DNA of 64,000 nt from JBFAPK01 sp040676675 (GTDB lineage: Bacteria; Actinomycetota; Actinomycetes; Mycobacteriales; Micromonosporaceae), in the NCBI RefSeq assembly GCF_040676675.1, contig NZ_JBFAPK010000032.1:1-64000 (forward strand), written 5' to 3'. The position numbers were made by a program, and so were the translations under genes. This document shows, in pieces, positions 34,307 to 43,087 of the stretch. Under the pieces are notes generated by a model. The model did not search any database and was not told the DNA's origin. It saw only the letters and a list, made by a program, of their open reading frames with translations. How positions within the stretch are numbered: position 1 is the first letter of the stretch; each line of letters starts with the position of its first letter.

Positions 34307-34345
34307 CGACCGGCGACGACCGGCGGAACGGGACATGACGACCGG
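34289..34345 (+). repeat. 25-bp duplication spanning the EamA stop codon
   Basis: Copies at 34289-34313 and 34321-34345 match at 22 of 25 positions with a 32-bp period. The first contains the EamA stop codon (34304-34306); the second contains ATGACG at the same place. Confidence 0.65.
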
Positions 34346-34471
34346 CGGCGGCACCGAGGACCGGCGGGCGGCGCGTCCGGCGGGTGGTGGAAGTGGCAAT
34401 CGCCGTACCGCCGGCCGCCGCATCCGGGAAAGTGCTGGCAGGAGCGGCGGTGACCGGCCCGGGGCGGGCCG

Positions 34472-36712
34472 GTGCCCGAGGGGGACCCGGGCGGCACCCG
34501 AGCCGGGACGGGACGGATGGGCGGACGTGGGCGGGACGACCGTGGCGGTGACCGGAACGACCGGTCACCGGCGGAGGCCGACCGCGCGTCGCCGGTCTTC
34601 AGCCCGTCGGCCGAGCTTCCGCCGCTCGATCCGGACGAGGAGGAGGCGCTGCGCCGCATCGGCCAGCGCTGGCGGAGCGAGGCGCCGGGACGTTCGCCCC
34701 ACCTGAGGAAGCTGCCGCTGGACCCGGCGCTGGGCCGGTACCACCCGCCGCCCGCACCGCGGCGCCTCGGGCGGCTGACCCGGGTCGAGATGTTCCAGCC
34801 GGACGAGCCCGGCGAACTGGTGACGACCAGTTCCGCCGCCGTACCGGCATCGCGCACCGGTCGGGCGCTGGCCCGGGCGCGGCGGATCCTGCTCGGCCCG
34901 CCGCTGTCCAGCGCGGCCCTCCTCCAGGAGCGGATGCGGAAACTCGTCGCGCTGCCCGTGCTCTCCTCGGATCTGCTCTCCTCGGTCGCGTACGGCCCGG
35001 AGGCGATGGTCGCGGTGCTGGCCCTGGCCGGCGCCGCGGCCCTGAACCTCACCCTTCCGATCGCCGCCGGCCTGGTCGTGCTCATGATCGCGGTCGGCCT
35101 CTCCTACCGGCAGACGATCCGCGCCTATCCGCACGGGGCCGGCTCCTACCTGGTGGCGAGCTACAACCTCGGGGCGCGTCCCGGGCTGGCCGCCGCGGCC
35201 GGGCTGATGCTGGACTACATCCTCACCGTCGCGGTCTCGGTCTCGGCCGGCGTCCACGCGGTCACCTCGGCGCTGCCGGGACTCGCGCCGCTCGCGGTAC
35301 CGCTCGGGCTGCTGGTGATCGCGGTCCTGCTCGCCGGGAACCTGCGCGGCGTCCGGGCGGCCGGCAACCTCTTCGCGCTGCCCACGTACGCCTTCCTGGT
35401 GGCGGTCGCGCTGCTGATCCTGGTCGGGATGGTCCGGGCGGCGACCCGGGGCTTCGCGCCGGTGCCCCCGCCGCCCGTGCCGGTGGTGGAGGGGCTGAGC
35501 CTGCTGCTCGTGCTCCGGGCGTTCTCCTCCGGCGCCACGTCGATGACGGGGATCGAGGCGGTCTCCAACGCGACACCCTCGTTCCGGCCGGTCGAGTGGC
35601 GCAACGCCCGTACGACCCTGACCTGGATGCTCAGTCTCCTGGTGGTGCTCTTCGTCGGGTTGATCGTGCTGATCCACCTCAACGGGCTGGTGCCGAGGGC
35701 CGACGAGACGATCCTCTCCCAGCTCGCGCACCGGACCTTTCCCACCGGGCCGTGGTACGCGCTGATCCAGGCGGCTACCGCGACGATCCTGCTGCTGGCG
35801 GCGAACACGGCGTTCAACGGCTTCCCCCGGCTGCTGTTCTTCATGGCGCGCGGTGGTCACGCGCCCCGCCTCTTCCTGCACCTGGGTGACCGGCTCGGGT
35901 TCAGCAACGGGATCGTCTTCCTGGCCGGCACCGCCGCGTTGATCCTCGTGGCCTTCCGGGGCGAGACCGCGCTGCTCATCCCGCTCTACGCGGTCGGCGT
36001 CTTTCTGGCCTTCACCCTCTCCCAGCTGGGCATGGTGGTGCACTGGCGGCGGGCGCGGGGGGCACACTGGCGCAAGCGGCTGGCGGTCAACGCGGTCGGC
36101 GCCGTGCTCTCGGCGCTGGTGCTGGCCACCTCGGCCGTCACCAAGTTCGCCGGCGGCGCCTGGGTGGTCGTGGTGGCGGTGCCGCTGATCGTCCTGGTCT
36201 CGCTGCGCATCCACCGGCACTACGCCCGGATGGACCGGGCCCTGCGGCTCGCCCCGCCGCCGGCCACCCCCCGGTTCGGCTGGGAGGCCGAGGAGCGCCC
36301 GCAGGAGGTACGGCACCTCGTGGTGGTGCCGGTCGACCGGTTCAACCTGGCGGTGCTGCGGGTGCTGGCGTACGCCGCCTCGCTCGGGCCGCCGGTGCTC
36401 GCGGTGCACATCAGCCCGGAGGAGGAGGAAGCCGACCGGTTCCGGGAACAGTGGGAGGCCTGGGGCGACCACGTACGGCTGGAGGTGCTGGTCTCGCCGT
36501 ACCGGGCGGTGATCCCGCCGCTGGCGCACTATCTCCAGGCGCTGCACACCCTCCGGCCGGATCTCGCGCTCACCGTGATCGTGCCCGAACTCGTGCTGCG
36601 GCGGCGCTGGCACCGGCTGCTGCACCACCGCACCGCACCGCGGCTGCGGCGGGCCCTGCGCGAGGTGCCCGGGATCGTCATCACCAGCGTGCCGCTGCAC
36701 GTCCCGTGCTGA
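34472..36712 (+). CDS. APC-superfamily amino acid permease with cytosolic domains
   Basis: The 746-residue permease has a polar N-terminal region of about 150 residues, about twelve transmembrane helices (about 155-590; SSDLLSSVAYGPEAMVAVLALAG is the first, matching the YPHGAGSY segment of APC permeases), and a C-terminal soluble domain (about 600-746, HLVVVPVDRFNLAVLRVLAYA) resembling a universal-stress-protein fold. The arrangement matches uncharacterised COG0531 transporters with a regulatory tail. The GTG start is uncertain; ATG 34517 is possible. Confidence 0.83.
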   Translation: MPEGDPGGTRAGTGRMGGRGRDDRGGDRNDRSPAEADRASPVFSPSAELPPLDPDEEEALRRIGQRWRSEAPGRSPHLRKLPLDPALGRYHPPPAPRRLGRLTRVEMFQPDEPGELVTTSSAAVPASRTGRALARARRILLGPPLSSAALLQERMRKLVALPVLSSDLLSSVAYGPEAMVAVLALAGAAALNLTLPIAAGLVVLMIAVGLSYRQTIRAYPHGAGSYLVASYNLGARPGLAAAAGLMLDYILTVAVSVSAGVHAVTSALPGLAPLAVPLGLLVIAVLLAGNLRGVRAAGNLFALPTYAFLVAVALLILVGMVRAATRGFAPVPPPPVPVVEGLSLLLVLRAFSSGATSMTGIEAVSNATPSFRPVEWRNARTTLTWMLSLLVVLFVGLIVLIHLNGLVPRADETILSQLAHRTFPTGPWYALIQAATATILLLAANTAFNGFPRLLFFMARGGHAPRLFLHLGDRLGFSNGIVFLAGTAALILVAFRGETALLIPLYAVGVFLAFTLSQLGMVVHWRRARGAHWRKRLAVNAVGAVLSALVLATSAVTKFAGGAWVVVVAVPLIVLVSLRIHRHYARMDRALRLAPPPATPRFGWEAEERPQEVRHLVVVPVDRFNLAVLRVLAYAASLGPPVLAVHISPEEEEADRFREQWEAWGDHVRLEVLVSPYRAVIPPLAHYLQALHTLRPDLALTVIVPELVLRRRWHRLLHHRTAPRLRRALREVPGIVITSVPLHVPC

Positions 36713-36730
36713 GGGGCGCGGGCGGGGCGG

Positions 36731-37588
36731 TCACCCGAGCGCGGCGGCCCGCAGCGAGACGCTGCCGCAGTGCCGGTGGTGCGACTCCTCGACCGTCCAG
36801 CGCACCGTCAGCTCCGTCGCCGCGGTCGCCCGGAACCGTACGGTGAACTCGGTGCTCTCGCCGCCGTCCCGGTCCTCCAGCGCGGCGGTGGCCGTGGGAC
36901 CACCCGAGCCGAGCCGTACCGTCAACCGCCCGCGCGCCTGCCAGACCCCGGCGTACAGCCGCAGCGTGCGCGGCTGCGTTCCGGCGGCGACGCTCAGCGT
37001 GAACCCGCCGCCGCAGCTGAGGATGCTGGCCCGGGTACCGCGCTCCACGCCGCCGCCCGCACCGTCCCGCCAGCCGAAGCGCTGGGGCCCGTTGTCGAAG
37101 CGGACCCGCCAGCCCGGCCCGCCCCGGTCGTCGATGAGGTGGCGGGCGCCGCGCTTGCGGTTGACGGACCAGGCGTCGTCCCGACCCCAGTGCACCCAGT
37201 CGAGCGGGCCGGCGTCGGTCAGGTCCACCCACTCCGGCGCCTCGGCCGTGTCGACGGTGAGCAGCGGTCCGGTCGGCGCGGACGCCGGCGGGGGCGTGGA
37301 CGGGGTGGGCGACGACTTGACCGGGTTCACCCCGGGGACCCGGACGGGGAGGTCGCGCGGGCGCGGGGGCGCGGCCGTCGGCAGGGCGTAGCCGACCGAG
37401 GGGATCGGTTCGGCGGCGGGCCCGGCCGGCGGGTCCGGCCGCAGGAACGGGACCAGCAGGCCGAGCAGGCACACCACCGCGATCCCGGCCAGCAGCCACC
37501 TGCGTCGCTGCCGCCGCCGGCTGAGCCGCAGCAGGTCGACCCGGGAGTACGACCGCGTCTCGTCCGGTGCGGCGTACTGCTCGGACAC
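36731..37588 (-). CDS. Membrane-anchored extracellular protein of unknown function
   Basis: The 285-residue protein has a basic cytosolic start (RLSRRRQRRRW), one transmembrane helix (LLAGIAVVCLLGLLVPFL), a Pro-rich linker and an extracellular beta-rich domain (LLTVDTAEAPEWVDLTDAGPLDWVHWG). Its later part (YAGVWQARGRLTVRLGSG, ATELTVRWTVE) recalls Ig-like or carbohydrate-binding folds. The cysteine pair (ILSCGGG, HRHCGS) may form a disulfide. GTG 37588 follows GGGGAGG (37600-37594). No close family is recognised. Confidence 0.7.
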   Translation of the reverse strand: MSEQYAAPDETRSYSRVDLLRLSRRRQRRRWLLAGIAVVCLLGLLVPFLRPDPPAGPAAEPIPSVGYALPTAAPPRPRDLPVRVPGVNPVKSSPTPSTPPPASAPTGPLLTVDTAEAPEWVDLTDAGPLDWVHWGRDDAWSVNRKRGARHLIDDRGGPGWRVRFDNGPQRFGWRDGAGGGVERGTRASILSCGGGFTLSVAAGTQPRTLRLYAGVWQARGRLTVRLGSGGPTATAALEDRDGGESTEFTVRFRATAATELTVRWTVEESHHRHCGSVSLRAAALG

Positions 37589-37726
37589 ACCGGCCTCCCC
37601 ACCACGCAGCTTGATCTGGCCGCCCCGCGCCCAGCCCGGGTCCACGCGCGACGGTCGGTTCTGGACCATACCCGAAGAAACGCCCGTCGATGGATCGGGC
37701 ACAGCGTAACCGAATCGGTACGCCGT

Positions 37727-38116
37727 TTACGGGAACACCGCCTCGCCGTTGTCGAACCAGGTGTTGGTGGCCCGGTCCCAGCTGATGCCGCTCCGCGCGT
37801 ACCGGGCGAGGATTCCGTACCGGTAGTCGCGCCCGAACGTGTTGTTCCGGAACAGAACGTTCGCGGCGACGATGTCTGGGCGGATGCCGATCGAGTAGTT
37901 GCCGCCGTTGCAGTAGTTCTGCTCGACCAGTAGGTCCCGGACGGCGTCCTCGCCGGTCATTCCGATCATCAGGCAGGCGTTCATCGGGTCGTTCGTGCTT
38001 GGTCTGTACGCGTCGATCCGGTTGTGCCGGACGGTCATGCCGCTGCCGGCGCCGACCGCCAGCGCGTCATTGTGCGAGTTGGGGATCCGGACCGGATCGT
38101 GGATCCAGCTGTTGGA
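37727..38116 (-). pseudogene. Remnant of a right-handed beta-helix protein gene
   Basis: Reading down from 38116 the frame gives NSWIHDPVRIP, HNDALAVGAGSGMTVRHNR, LLVEQNYCNGGNYSIGI, NVLFRNNTFG and a normal stop. These are the Asn-rich turns of a secreted parallel beta-helix repeat protein. The frame is closed upstream by TGA at 38119-38117 with no signal peptide or N-terminal half, so only the last ~130 residues survive. The first internal ATG (38038) would give a product lacking any export signal. The lost part may have gone with a deletion that joined it to the SDR gene. Confidence 0.65.
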
Positions 38117-38197
38117 TCAGCGACAGAGCGGAGAATTCCCCGGATTACCCCCGCACGCGCCTGCCCCGGCCGGGAGCGAGCACGCCGCGCGCGGCGG

Positions 38198-39055
38198 TCA
38201 GGCCAGGCCGACCGCCCGGGCGCTGGCCCGCCAGAGCCGGGCGGCCAGCTCCGGGTCGCTGCCCTTCGCCCCCGGCCGGCGCAGCCGCCCGCGGACGTAG
38301 TAGCCGCCGTTGACCAGCCCGGCGGCGTCCTGCCGGGCGAGCCAGACGAGCGTGCGGGCGCCGATGTCCGGGCCGGGCAGGAAGAAGGCGAGCCGCATGC
38401 CCAGCCCCACCAGCGGATGATCGTGGGCGAACCGCGACCGCACCGGCCCCGGGTGGTACGCGGTACTGAGCAGCTCGGGCCAGCGACGGGCCGCCTCGGC
38501 CGTGAAGAGGACGTTCGCCTGCTTGCTGCTGGCGTACGCGCGCGCCGGGCGGTAGCGCCCGGGCGGCAGCGAGAGCAGGTCCGGATCCAGTGCCCCCAGC
38601 CGGTACGCGGCCGAGGCGGTGCCGACCACGCGCCCGAGCCGGTCCCGGAGCAGGTTGGTGAGCAGGAACGGTGCCAGGTGGTTCACCTGCATGGTCAGCT
38701 CGAAGCCGTCCACACTGGTCCGCGGCGTCAGGATCACCCCGCCCGCGTTGTTGGCGAGTACGTCGATCCGCTCGTAGCCGCCCCGCAGCTCGGCGGCGAG
38801 CCGGCGGACGTCGTCGAGCGCCGCGAAGTCGGCCCGGAACAGCGCCGGTGCCGCGCCGCCGGCCTCGCGTACCCGCCGGGCGGCCGCGTCGAGGCGGCCC
38901 TGGTCCCGCCCGACCAGCACGACCTCGTCGCCCAGCCGGGCCAGCCGCACCGCGGCGGCCAGGCCGATGCCGGAGGTCGCCCCCGTCACCACGACGATCC
39001 GCCGGCCGGTACCACGGCCAGTGAGATCTTCCACAGGCTGGTTCACCCCGGTCAT
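38198..39055 (-). CDS. Short-chain dehydrogenase/reductase
   Basis: This 285-residue NAD(P)-dependent oxidoreductase has the cofactor motif VVVTGATSGIGLAAA, the NNAGG motif and the catalytic YASSK pentapeptide. The pattern resembles retinol dehydrogenase/WW-domain oxidoreductase-like SDRs (TAYHPGPVRSRF). Its substrate is unknown. It is divergent from the CoA-ester lyase gene; the gap holds inverted repeats. Confidence 0.88.
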   Translation of the reverse strand: MTGVNQPVEDLTGRGTGRRIVVVTGATSGIGLAAAVRLARLGDEVVLVGRDQGRLDAAARRVREAGGAAPALFRADFAALDDVRRLAAELRGGYERIDVLANNAGGVILTPRTSVDGFELTMQVNHLAPFLLTNLLRDRLGRVVGTASAAYRLGALDPDLLSLPPGRYRPARAYASSKQANVLFTAEAARRWPELLSTAYHPGPVRSRFAHDHPLVGLGMRLAFFLPGPDIGARTLVWLARQDAAGLVNGGYYVRGRLRRPGAKGSDPELAARLWRASARAVGLA

Positions 39056-39069
39056 GGCGCGAGGTTACC

Positions 39070-39114
39070 GTGACGTCACAATCACCCTCGTGATCGTTAA
39101 GGGGTTGTGACGTC
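39070..39114. promoter_or_regulatory. Inverted repeats in a divergent promoter
   Basis: GACGTCACAA (39072-39081) and TTGTGACGTC (39105-39114) form a perfect 10-bp inverted repeat with a 23-bp spacer, and an inner ATCAC-CCTC-GTGAT repeat lies at 39081-39094. Each outer arm includes a palindromic GACGTC core. The array lies between the SDR and CoA-ester lyase genes and is a candidate shared operator for a dimeric regulator. Confidence 0.5.
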
Positions 39115-39187
39115 GCCCGACGTCTCGCGATCCCGTTGCTCATCGTCGAACTCCGGCCGGCCCTGGCCGGGTGGGAGGAGCCACCCG

Positions 39188-40141
39188 ATGACCGCAGTTG
39201 GACGCCCGCGCCGGTCCTGTCTCGCCGTACCGGGATCGAGCGTGAAGATGCTCGGCAAGGCGCAGGGGCTGCCGGCGGACCAGGTCTTCCTGGACCTGGA
39301 GGACGCGGTGGCGCCGCTGGCCAAGCCCGAGGCGCGCAAGAACATCGTCGCCGCGCTGAACGAGGGCGACTGGGCCGGCAAGACCCGGGTGGTACGCGTC
39401 AACGACCTCACCACGCCCTGGACGTACCGGGACGTGATCGAGGTGGTCGAGGGCGCTGGCGCGAACCTCGACTGCGTCATGCTGCCGAAGGTGCAGGACG
39501 CGACGCAGATCCGGTGGCTCGACCTGACCCTCACGCAGATCGAGAAGACGCTCGGCCTGCCCGTGGGCCGGATCGGCATCGAGGCGCAGATCGAGAACGC
39601 CGCCGGACTGGTCAACGTCGACGCCATCGCGGCCGCCTCGCCCCGGGTCGAGACGATCGTCTTCGGCCCGGCGGACTTCATGGCCTCGATCAACATGAAG
39701 TCGCTGGTGGTCGGCGCGCTGATCCCGGAGTATCCGGGCGACCCGTACCACTACATCCTGATGCGGATCCTGATGGCCGCGCGGATGCACGACAAGCAGG
39801 CGATCGACGGCCCGTTCCTGCAGATCCGCGACGTGGACGGGTTCCGGGAGGTGGCGCGCCGCTCCGCCGCGCTCGGTTTCGACGGCAAGTGGGTGCTGCA
39901 CCCGGGCCAGATCGAGGCGGCGAACGAGGTCTACTCACCGTCCCAGGAGGACTACGACCACGCCGAGCTGATCCTCGACGCGTACGAGTACTACACCTCG
40001 GAGGCCGGCGGCCGGCTCGGCGCGGTCATGCTCGGCGACGAGATGATCGACGAGGCGTCCCGCAAGATGGCCCTGGTCGTCTCGGCCAAGGGCCGGGCCG
40101 CGGGGATGGCGCGTACCTCCAGGTTCAGTCCGGCGGGCTGA
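39188..40141 (+). CDS. CitE-like HpcH/HpaI family CoA-ester lyase
   Basis: This 317-residue TIM-barrel lyase has CLAVPGSSVKMLGKA, LDLEDAVAPLAKPEAR (metal-binding residues), RVVRVNDL, IGIEAQIENAAGLVNV (Glu ligand) and GPADFMASI. These are the motifs of malyl-CoA/beta-methylmalyl-CoA lyases and CitE-like enzymes. In actinomycetes such genes often serve the ethylmalonyl-CoA pathway with acyl-CoA dehydrogenase and MaoC genes, both of which occur in this window (43088, 54973). ATG 39188 follows GGGAGGAG. Confidence 0.87.
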   Translation: MTAVGRPRRSCLAVPGSSVKMLGKAQGLPADQVFLDLEDAVAPLAKPEARKNIVAALNEGDWAGKTRVVRVNDLTTPWTYRDVIEVVEGAGANLDCVMLPKVQDATQIRWLDLTLTQIEKTLGLPVGRIGIEAQIENAAGLVNVDAIAAASPRVETIVFGPADFMASINMKSLVVGALIPEYPGDPYHYILMRILMAARMHDKQAIDGPFLQIRDVDGFREVARRSAALGFDGKWVLHPGQIEAANEVYSPSQEDYDHAELILDAYEYYTSEAGGRLGAVMLGDEMIDEASRKMALVVSAKGRAAGMARTSRFSPAG

Positions 40142-40247
40142 GCCGGCCGGCCGGTGGGCGGAACCGACGGCGCGGCCGGGCCCGCGACGCCGAACCGGCG
40201 GCGCGGTCCGGCCCGGAGCCGACCCGCGCCGCCCTGGTGCCGGGTGC

Positions 40248-40793
40248 TCAATAGCCGCTGCCCGAACTGCTCGAGTTGATGGCCAGCACGATGATGACCA
40301 CGTAGAAGGCGATCAGCAGTCCCAGGAGGCCGGTGAGGATCCAGCCGATGATGATGCCGGCGAGGGCCATACCGTCGCCCCCCTCGCCCCGCTCCCGGAT
40401 CTGGCGCCGGGCGATGTGCCCGAGGATCGCGCCGACCGGTGCCGTGATGCAGGAGGCGATGCCGACGAGCGCGAGCACCAGCGACGCGATCGCCATGCCG
40501 TTGGTGGGCGGGTTGACCGGCGTGGTGGGGTAGCCGTAGGCGGGGTAACCGGACGCCGGGTAGCCGGAGGTCGGGTAGGCGGACGCCGGCTGGGCCTCCG
40601 CACCCGCCGGCTGGCCGCTGATCTGGTACGTCGGGTCGGGGTAGGCGGCGGCCGGCTGTGCCTCGGGCAGGCTGGCCGTCGGCTGGCCGGACGGGTAGCC
40701 GGCGGTCTGCTGCGGATCCGGGTAGGCCGGCGCCGGCTGCGGTGCCTGCCAGTTCGGATCGCTCCAGTTTCCGGGCTGCTGCGGATAGGTCAT
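40248..40793 (-). CDS. DUF4190 membrane protein, first copy
   Basis: This 181-residue protein has a Pro/Tyr/Gln-rich cytosolic N-terminus (1-98, with GYPASGYPAYGYP repeats) and two transmembrane helices of the DUF4190 type (MAIASLVLALVGIASCITAPVGAILGHIARRQI, and IIIGWILTGLLGLLIAFYVVIIVLAI). The function is unknown. A paralogue lies at 42412-42930, on the far side of the SDR gene. It is convergent with the CoA-ester lyase gene. Confidence 0.82.
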   Translation of the reverse strand: MTYPQQPGNWSDPNWQAPQPAPAYPDPQQTAGYPSGQPTASLPEAQPAAAYPDPTYQISGQPAGAEAQPASAYPTSGYPASGYPAYGYPTTPVNPPTNGMAIASLVLALVGIASCITAPVGAILGHIARRQIRERGEGGDGMALAGIIIGWILTGLLGLLIAFYVVIIVLAINSSSSGSGY

Positions 40794-41225
40794 GAGGTTC
40801 TCCGTCTACGAGGGATGCGCCGTCAGGGTAGTCCGCGCTGTCAGGGGGCGGAGACCGCGCGGAGCGCGTCGGCGGCGGGCGCCGGTCCCGACCGGATGTC
40901 GTGGGGCGTTTCCGGCGGTGGTCCGCGCGGCAACCGGGCCGGGCGCCGGATGTTCCGGGCGGAAGGTCCGACCACCGTTCCCGGGGAGGCCCGGGCGAGG
41001 AGGCGGCGGAAACCGGGCCGGGGCCTGGGGCGGCGCGTTGCCCGGGCCAGCCGAACCGGGCAGGATCGCGGCATGGCATTCGACGCGCGCGCCGGGGACC
41101 GGTCCGGCAGCCGGTCCCGGCGAAACGCCACGCGCCCCGCGCTGGCCCGCCGCAACCGCATCGTCCCGCAGAGCGCCGATCCGGCGGACAACGACCAGCC
41201 ACTTGCCGAGGAGGAGCCGGTCACC
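40794..41225. other. Gap without a supported gene
   Basis: This is GC-rich sequence. An in-frame ATG at 41073 would extend the next SDR by 51 Arg-rich residues that do not look like an SDR start. GAGGAGGAG at 41210-41218 is the SDR ribosome binding site. I see no other element. Confidence 0.4.
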
Positions 41226-41981
41226 ATGCGCCTGGACGGCCGGGTCGCGCTGGTCACCGGCGCCGGCAGCCCGGACGGCATCGGCTACGCCACGGCGCGA
41301 CGGCTGCGCGACCTGGGCGCCCGGGTCGCCATCGTCTCGACGACGCGGCGCATCCACGAGCGCGCCACCGAGCTCGGCGTGACGGGGTTCGTGGCCGACC
41401 TGACCGACGAGGCCGAGGTCGGCGCGCTCGCCGACGCGGTGGCCGAGCAGCTCGACGAGGTGGAGGTGCTGGTCAACAACGCCGGCCTGGCGAGCCGGGC
41501 GAGCCCGGAGGTGCTACGCCCGGTCGCCCAGTTGAGCTACGACGAGTGGCACGGCGAGATCGAACGCAACCTCACCACGGCCTTCCTCTGCAGCCGGGCG
41601 TTCATCGGCGGCATGGCCGAGCGGGGCTGGGGCCGGATCGTCAACCTCGCGGCCACGTCGGGGCCGGTGAACGCGCTGCCGACCGAGGCGGCGTACGCCG
41701 CCGCGAAGGCCGGCGTGGTCGGCCTCACCCGGGCGCTGGCGATGGAGATGATCGCCGACGGGGTCACGGTGAACGCGGTGGCGCCGGGCACGATCTACAC
41801 GGCCGCGTCCACGATGGCCGAGCTCAAGCAGGGGCTCGGTACGCCGGTCGGCCGTCCCGGTACGCCGGACGAGGTGGCCGCGGCCATCGCCTTCCTCTGC
41901 TCGCCCGCCGCCTCGTACATCACCGGCCAGATGCTGGTGGTCGACGGCGGCAACAGCGTACGGGAGGCGCAGTACCGCTAG
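41226..41981 (+). CDS. FabG-like short-chain dehydrogenase/reductase
   Basis: This 251-residue SDR shows VALVTGAGSPDGIGYATA (a variant with two inserted residues in the glycine motif), NNAG and the catalytic YAAAK motif. The C-terminus GQMLVVDGGNSVREAQ is that of 3-oxoacyl-ACP reductase-like enzymes. ATG 41226 is supported by GAGGAGGAG 7 bases upstream. A hairpin follows the stop codon. Confidence 0.88.
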   Translation: MRLDGRVALVTGAGSPDGIGYATARRLRDLGARVAIVSTTRRIHERATELGVTGFVADLTDEAEVGALADAVAEQLDEVEVLVNNAGLASRASPEVLRPVAQLSYDEWHGEIERNLTTAFLCSRAFIGGMAERGWGRIVNLAATSGPVNALPTEAAYAAAKAGVVGLTRALAMEMIADGVTVNAVAPGTIYTAASTMAELKQGLGTPVGRPGTPDEVAAAIAFLCSPAASYITGQMLVVDGGNSVREAQYR

Positions 41982-42005
41982 TCGAGGCCTGCGTCGAGGC
42001 ACCGG

Positions 42006-42040
42006 CCGGACGAGACAGGTCTTAGACCCGTTTCGTCCGG
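42006..42040 (+). terminator. Hairpin terminator after the SDR gene
   Basis: CCGGACGA (42006-42013) pairs with TCGTCCGG (42033-42040), and the stem continues as GACAGGTC/GACCCGTT with one A-C mismatch and one G-T pair around TTA. It starts 24 bases after the stop codon and has no T-tract. Confidence 0.7.
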
Positions 42041-42411
42041 CTCGCCCCCGTGCGCCGTGCCAGGGTGCCGGGTTCGCGTACCAGTGCGGGCCGAGTTCCA
42101 GGCGGCGTCCGGTTTGGGCAGTTCTGCCGATCGACAGGCCCCGGCCCGGGCTGGTTCCCTCAGCTCAGGGGGATGCTCGTCGGGAGCACCGGCCGGGGCG
42201 GGCCACGGTTCCGGCGGCGAGCCCCCGGGCGACGCGGTCGGCGACGGTGCCATCGCCGGCCACCCGCGACGGTCGACGTGGAGGGCGCGCGAGCTCCGGC
42301 GCGTCCTCCACCCCGTCGCCCGCGCGGCCCGTACCGGGGGCGGCCCGTCCGTCTCCGGCTCTCACGCGGCCCATGCCGGGGCGGCCGGCACGGCCCCGGC
42401 CGCCTGTCCGC
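42041..42411. other. Gap without a supported gene
   Basis: This is GC-rich, with small reiterations such as GCGGCCCGTACCGGGGGCGG near 42325. Open frames here have no conserved sequence. It separates the SDR terminator from the 3' end of the second DUF4190 gene. Confidence 0.4.
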
Positions 42412-42930
42412 TCAGTACGTGCCGGCGCCGCCGTCCGAACCGGCCCAGATCAGTACCGCGATCCAGGCGCAGCAGGCGGCGAGGTAGAGGCCGGTGAAGA
42501 CGTAGCCCAGCACCAGCCCCCAGAGCGCCAGTTGGCCGCCCTGCTCGCCGGTCTGCCGGATCTGCCGCCGGGCGAGGTGCCCGAGCACGATGCCGACCGG
42601 CGCGAAGACGAACGCGAAGACCAGCGACAGGATCGCCATGATGTTGGTGCCGCGGGGCGGTCCGCCGTAGCCGTACTGGCCGTACTGCCCGGGGTGGCTG
42701 GGCTGGCCACCCCACTGGCCGGGCTGGCCGCCGTACTGGCCGGGCTGTCCGTACTGGCCGGGTTGACCGCCGTACTGGCCCGGCTGACCGTACTGGCCGG
42801 GCGGGCCGTAACCGGGCTGCGACTGCTCGCCGGGCGGCTGCGGGGGCGTGCCCGGGTCGGGGCCGTACGGGTGTTCACCCCGCTGTGGACCCTGCGGGTT
42901 CTGAGGTTCGCCCGGCTCTGGGTAGCTCAT
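42412..42930 (-). CDS. DUF4190 membrane protein, second copy
   Basis: This 172-residue paralogue of the protein at 40248 has an N-terminal tail made of Gly/Gln/Pro/Tyr repeats (GQYGQPGQYGGQPGQYG), likely disordered, and two transmembrane helices (NIMAILSLVFAFVFAPVGIVLGHLARRQI, and LVLGYVFTGLYLAACCAWIAVLIWAG). ATG 42930 follows AAGGAGG. The two copies and the SDR between them suggest a duplication of the flanking gene. Confidence 0.82.
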   Translation of the reverse strand: MSYPEPGEPQNPQGPQRGEHPYGPDPGTPPQPPGEQSQPGYGPPGQYGQPGQYGGQPGQYGQPGQYGGQPGQWGGQPSHPGQYGQYGYGGPPRGTNIMAILSLVFAFVFAPVGIVLGHLARRQIRQTGEQGGQLALWGLVLGYVFTGLYLAACCAWIAVLIWAGSDGGAGTY

Positions 42931-43087
42931 CGCATTTGTCCTCCTTGCCGGGACGGTACCGGGCGCGGTGAAGCTTTTCACAGCAGATGTATGGACTGGT
43001 CACCTTGGCGGCGCCGGAAGCTGGGGCCGATACTGACCCAACGTTTGGTTACCCGTCAGTAGGCGGTACGGACCCAGGGAGGTCGCC

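Noticed and set aside
34565..36700. 711-codon open frame on the minus strand
   Set aside because: It is antisense to the APC permease and its sequence is Arg/His/Gln-rich with no domain or ribosome binding site.
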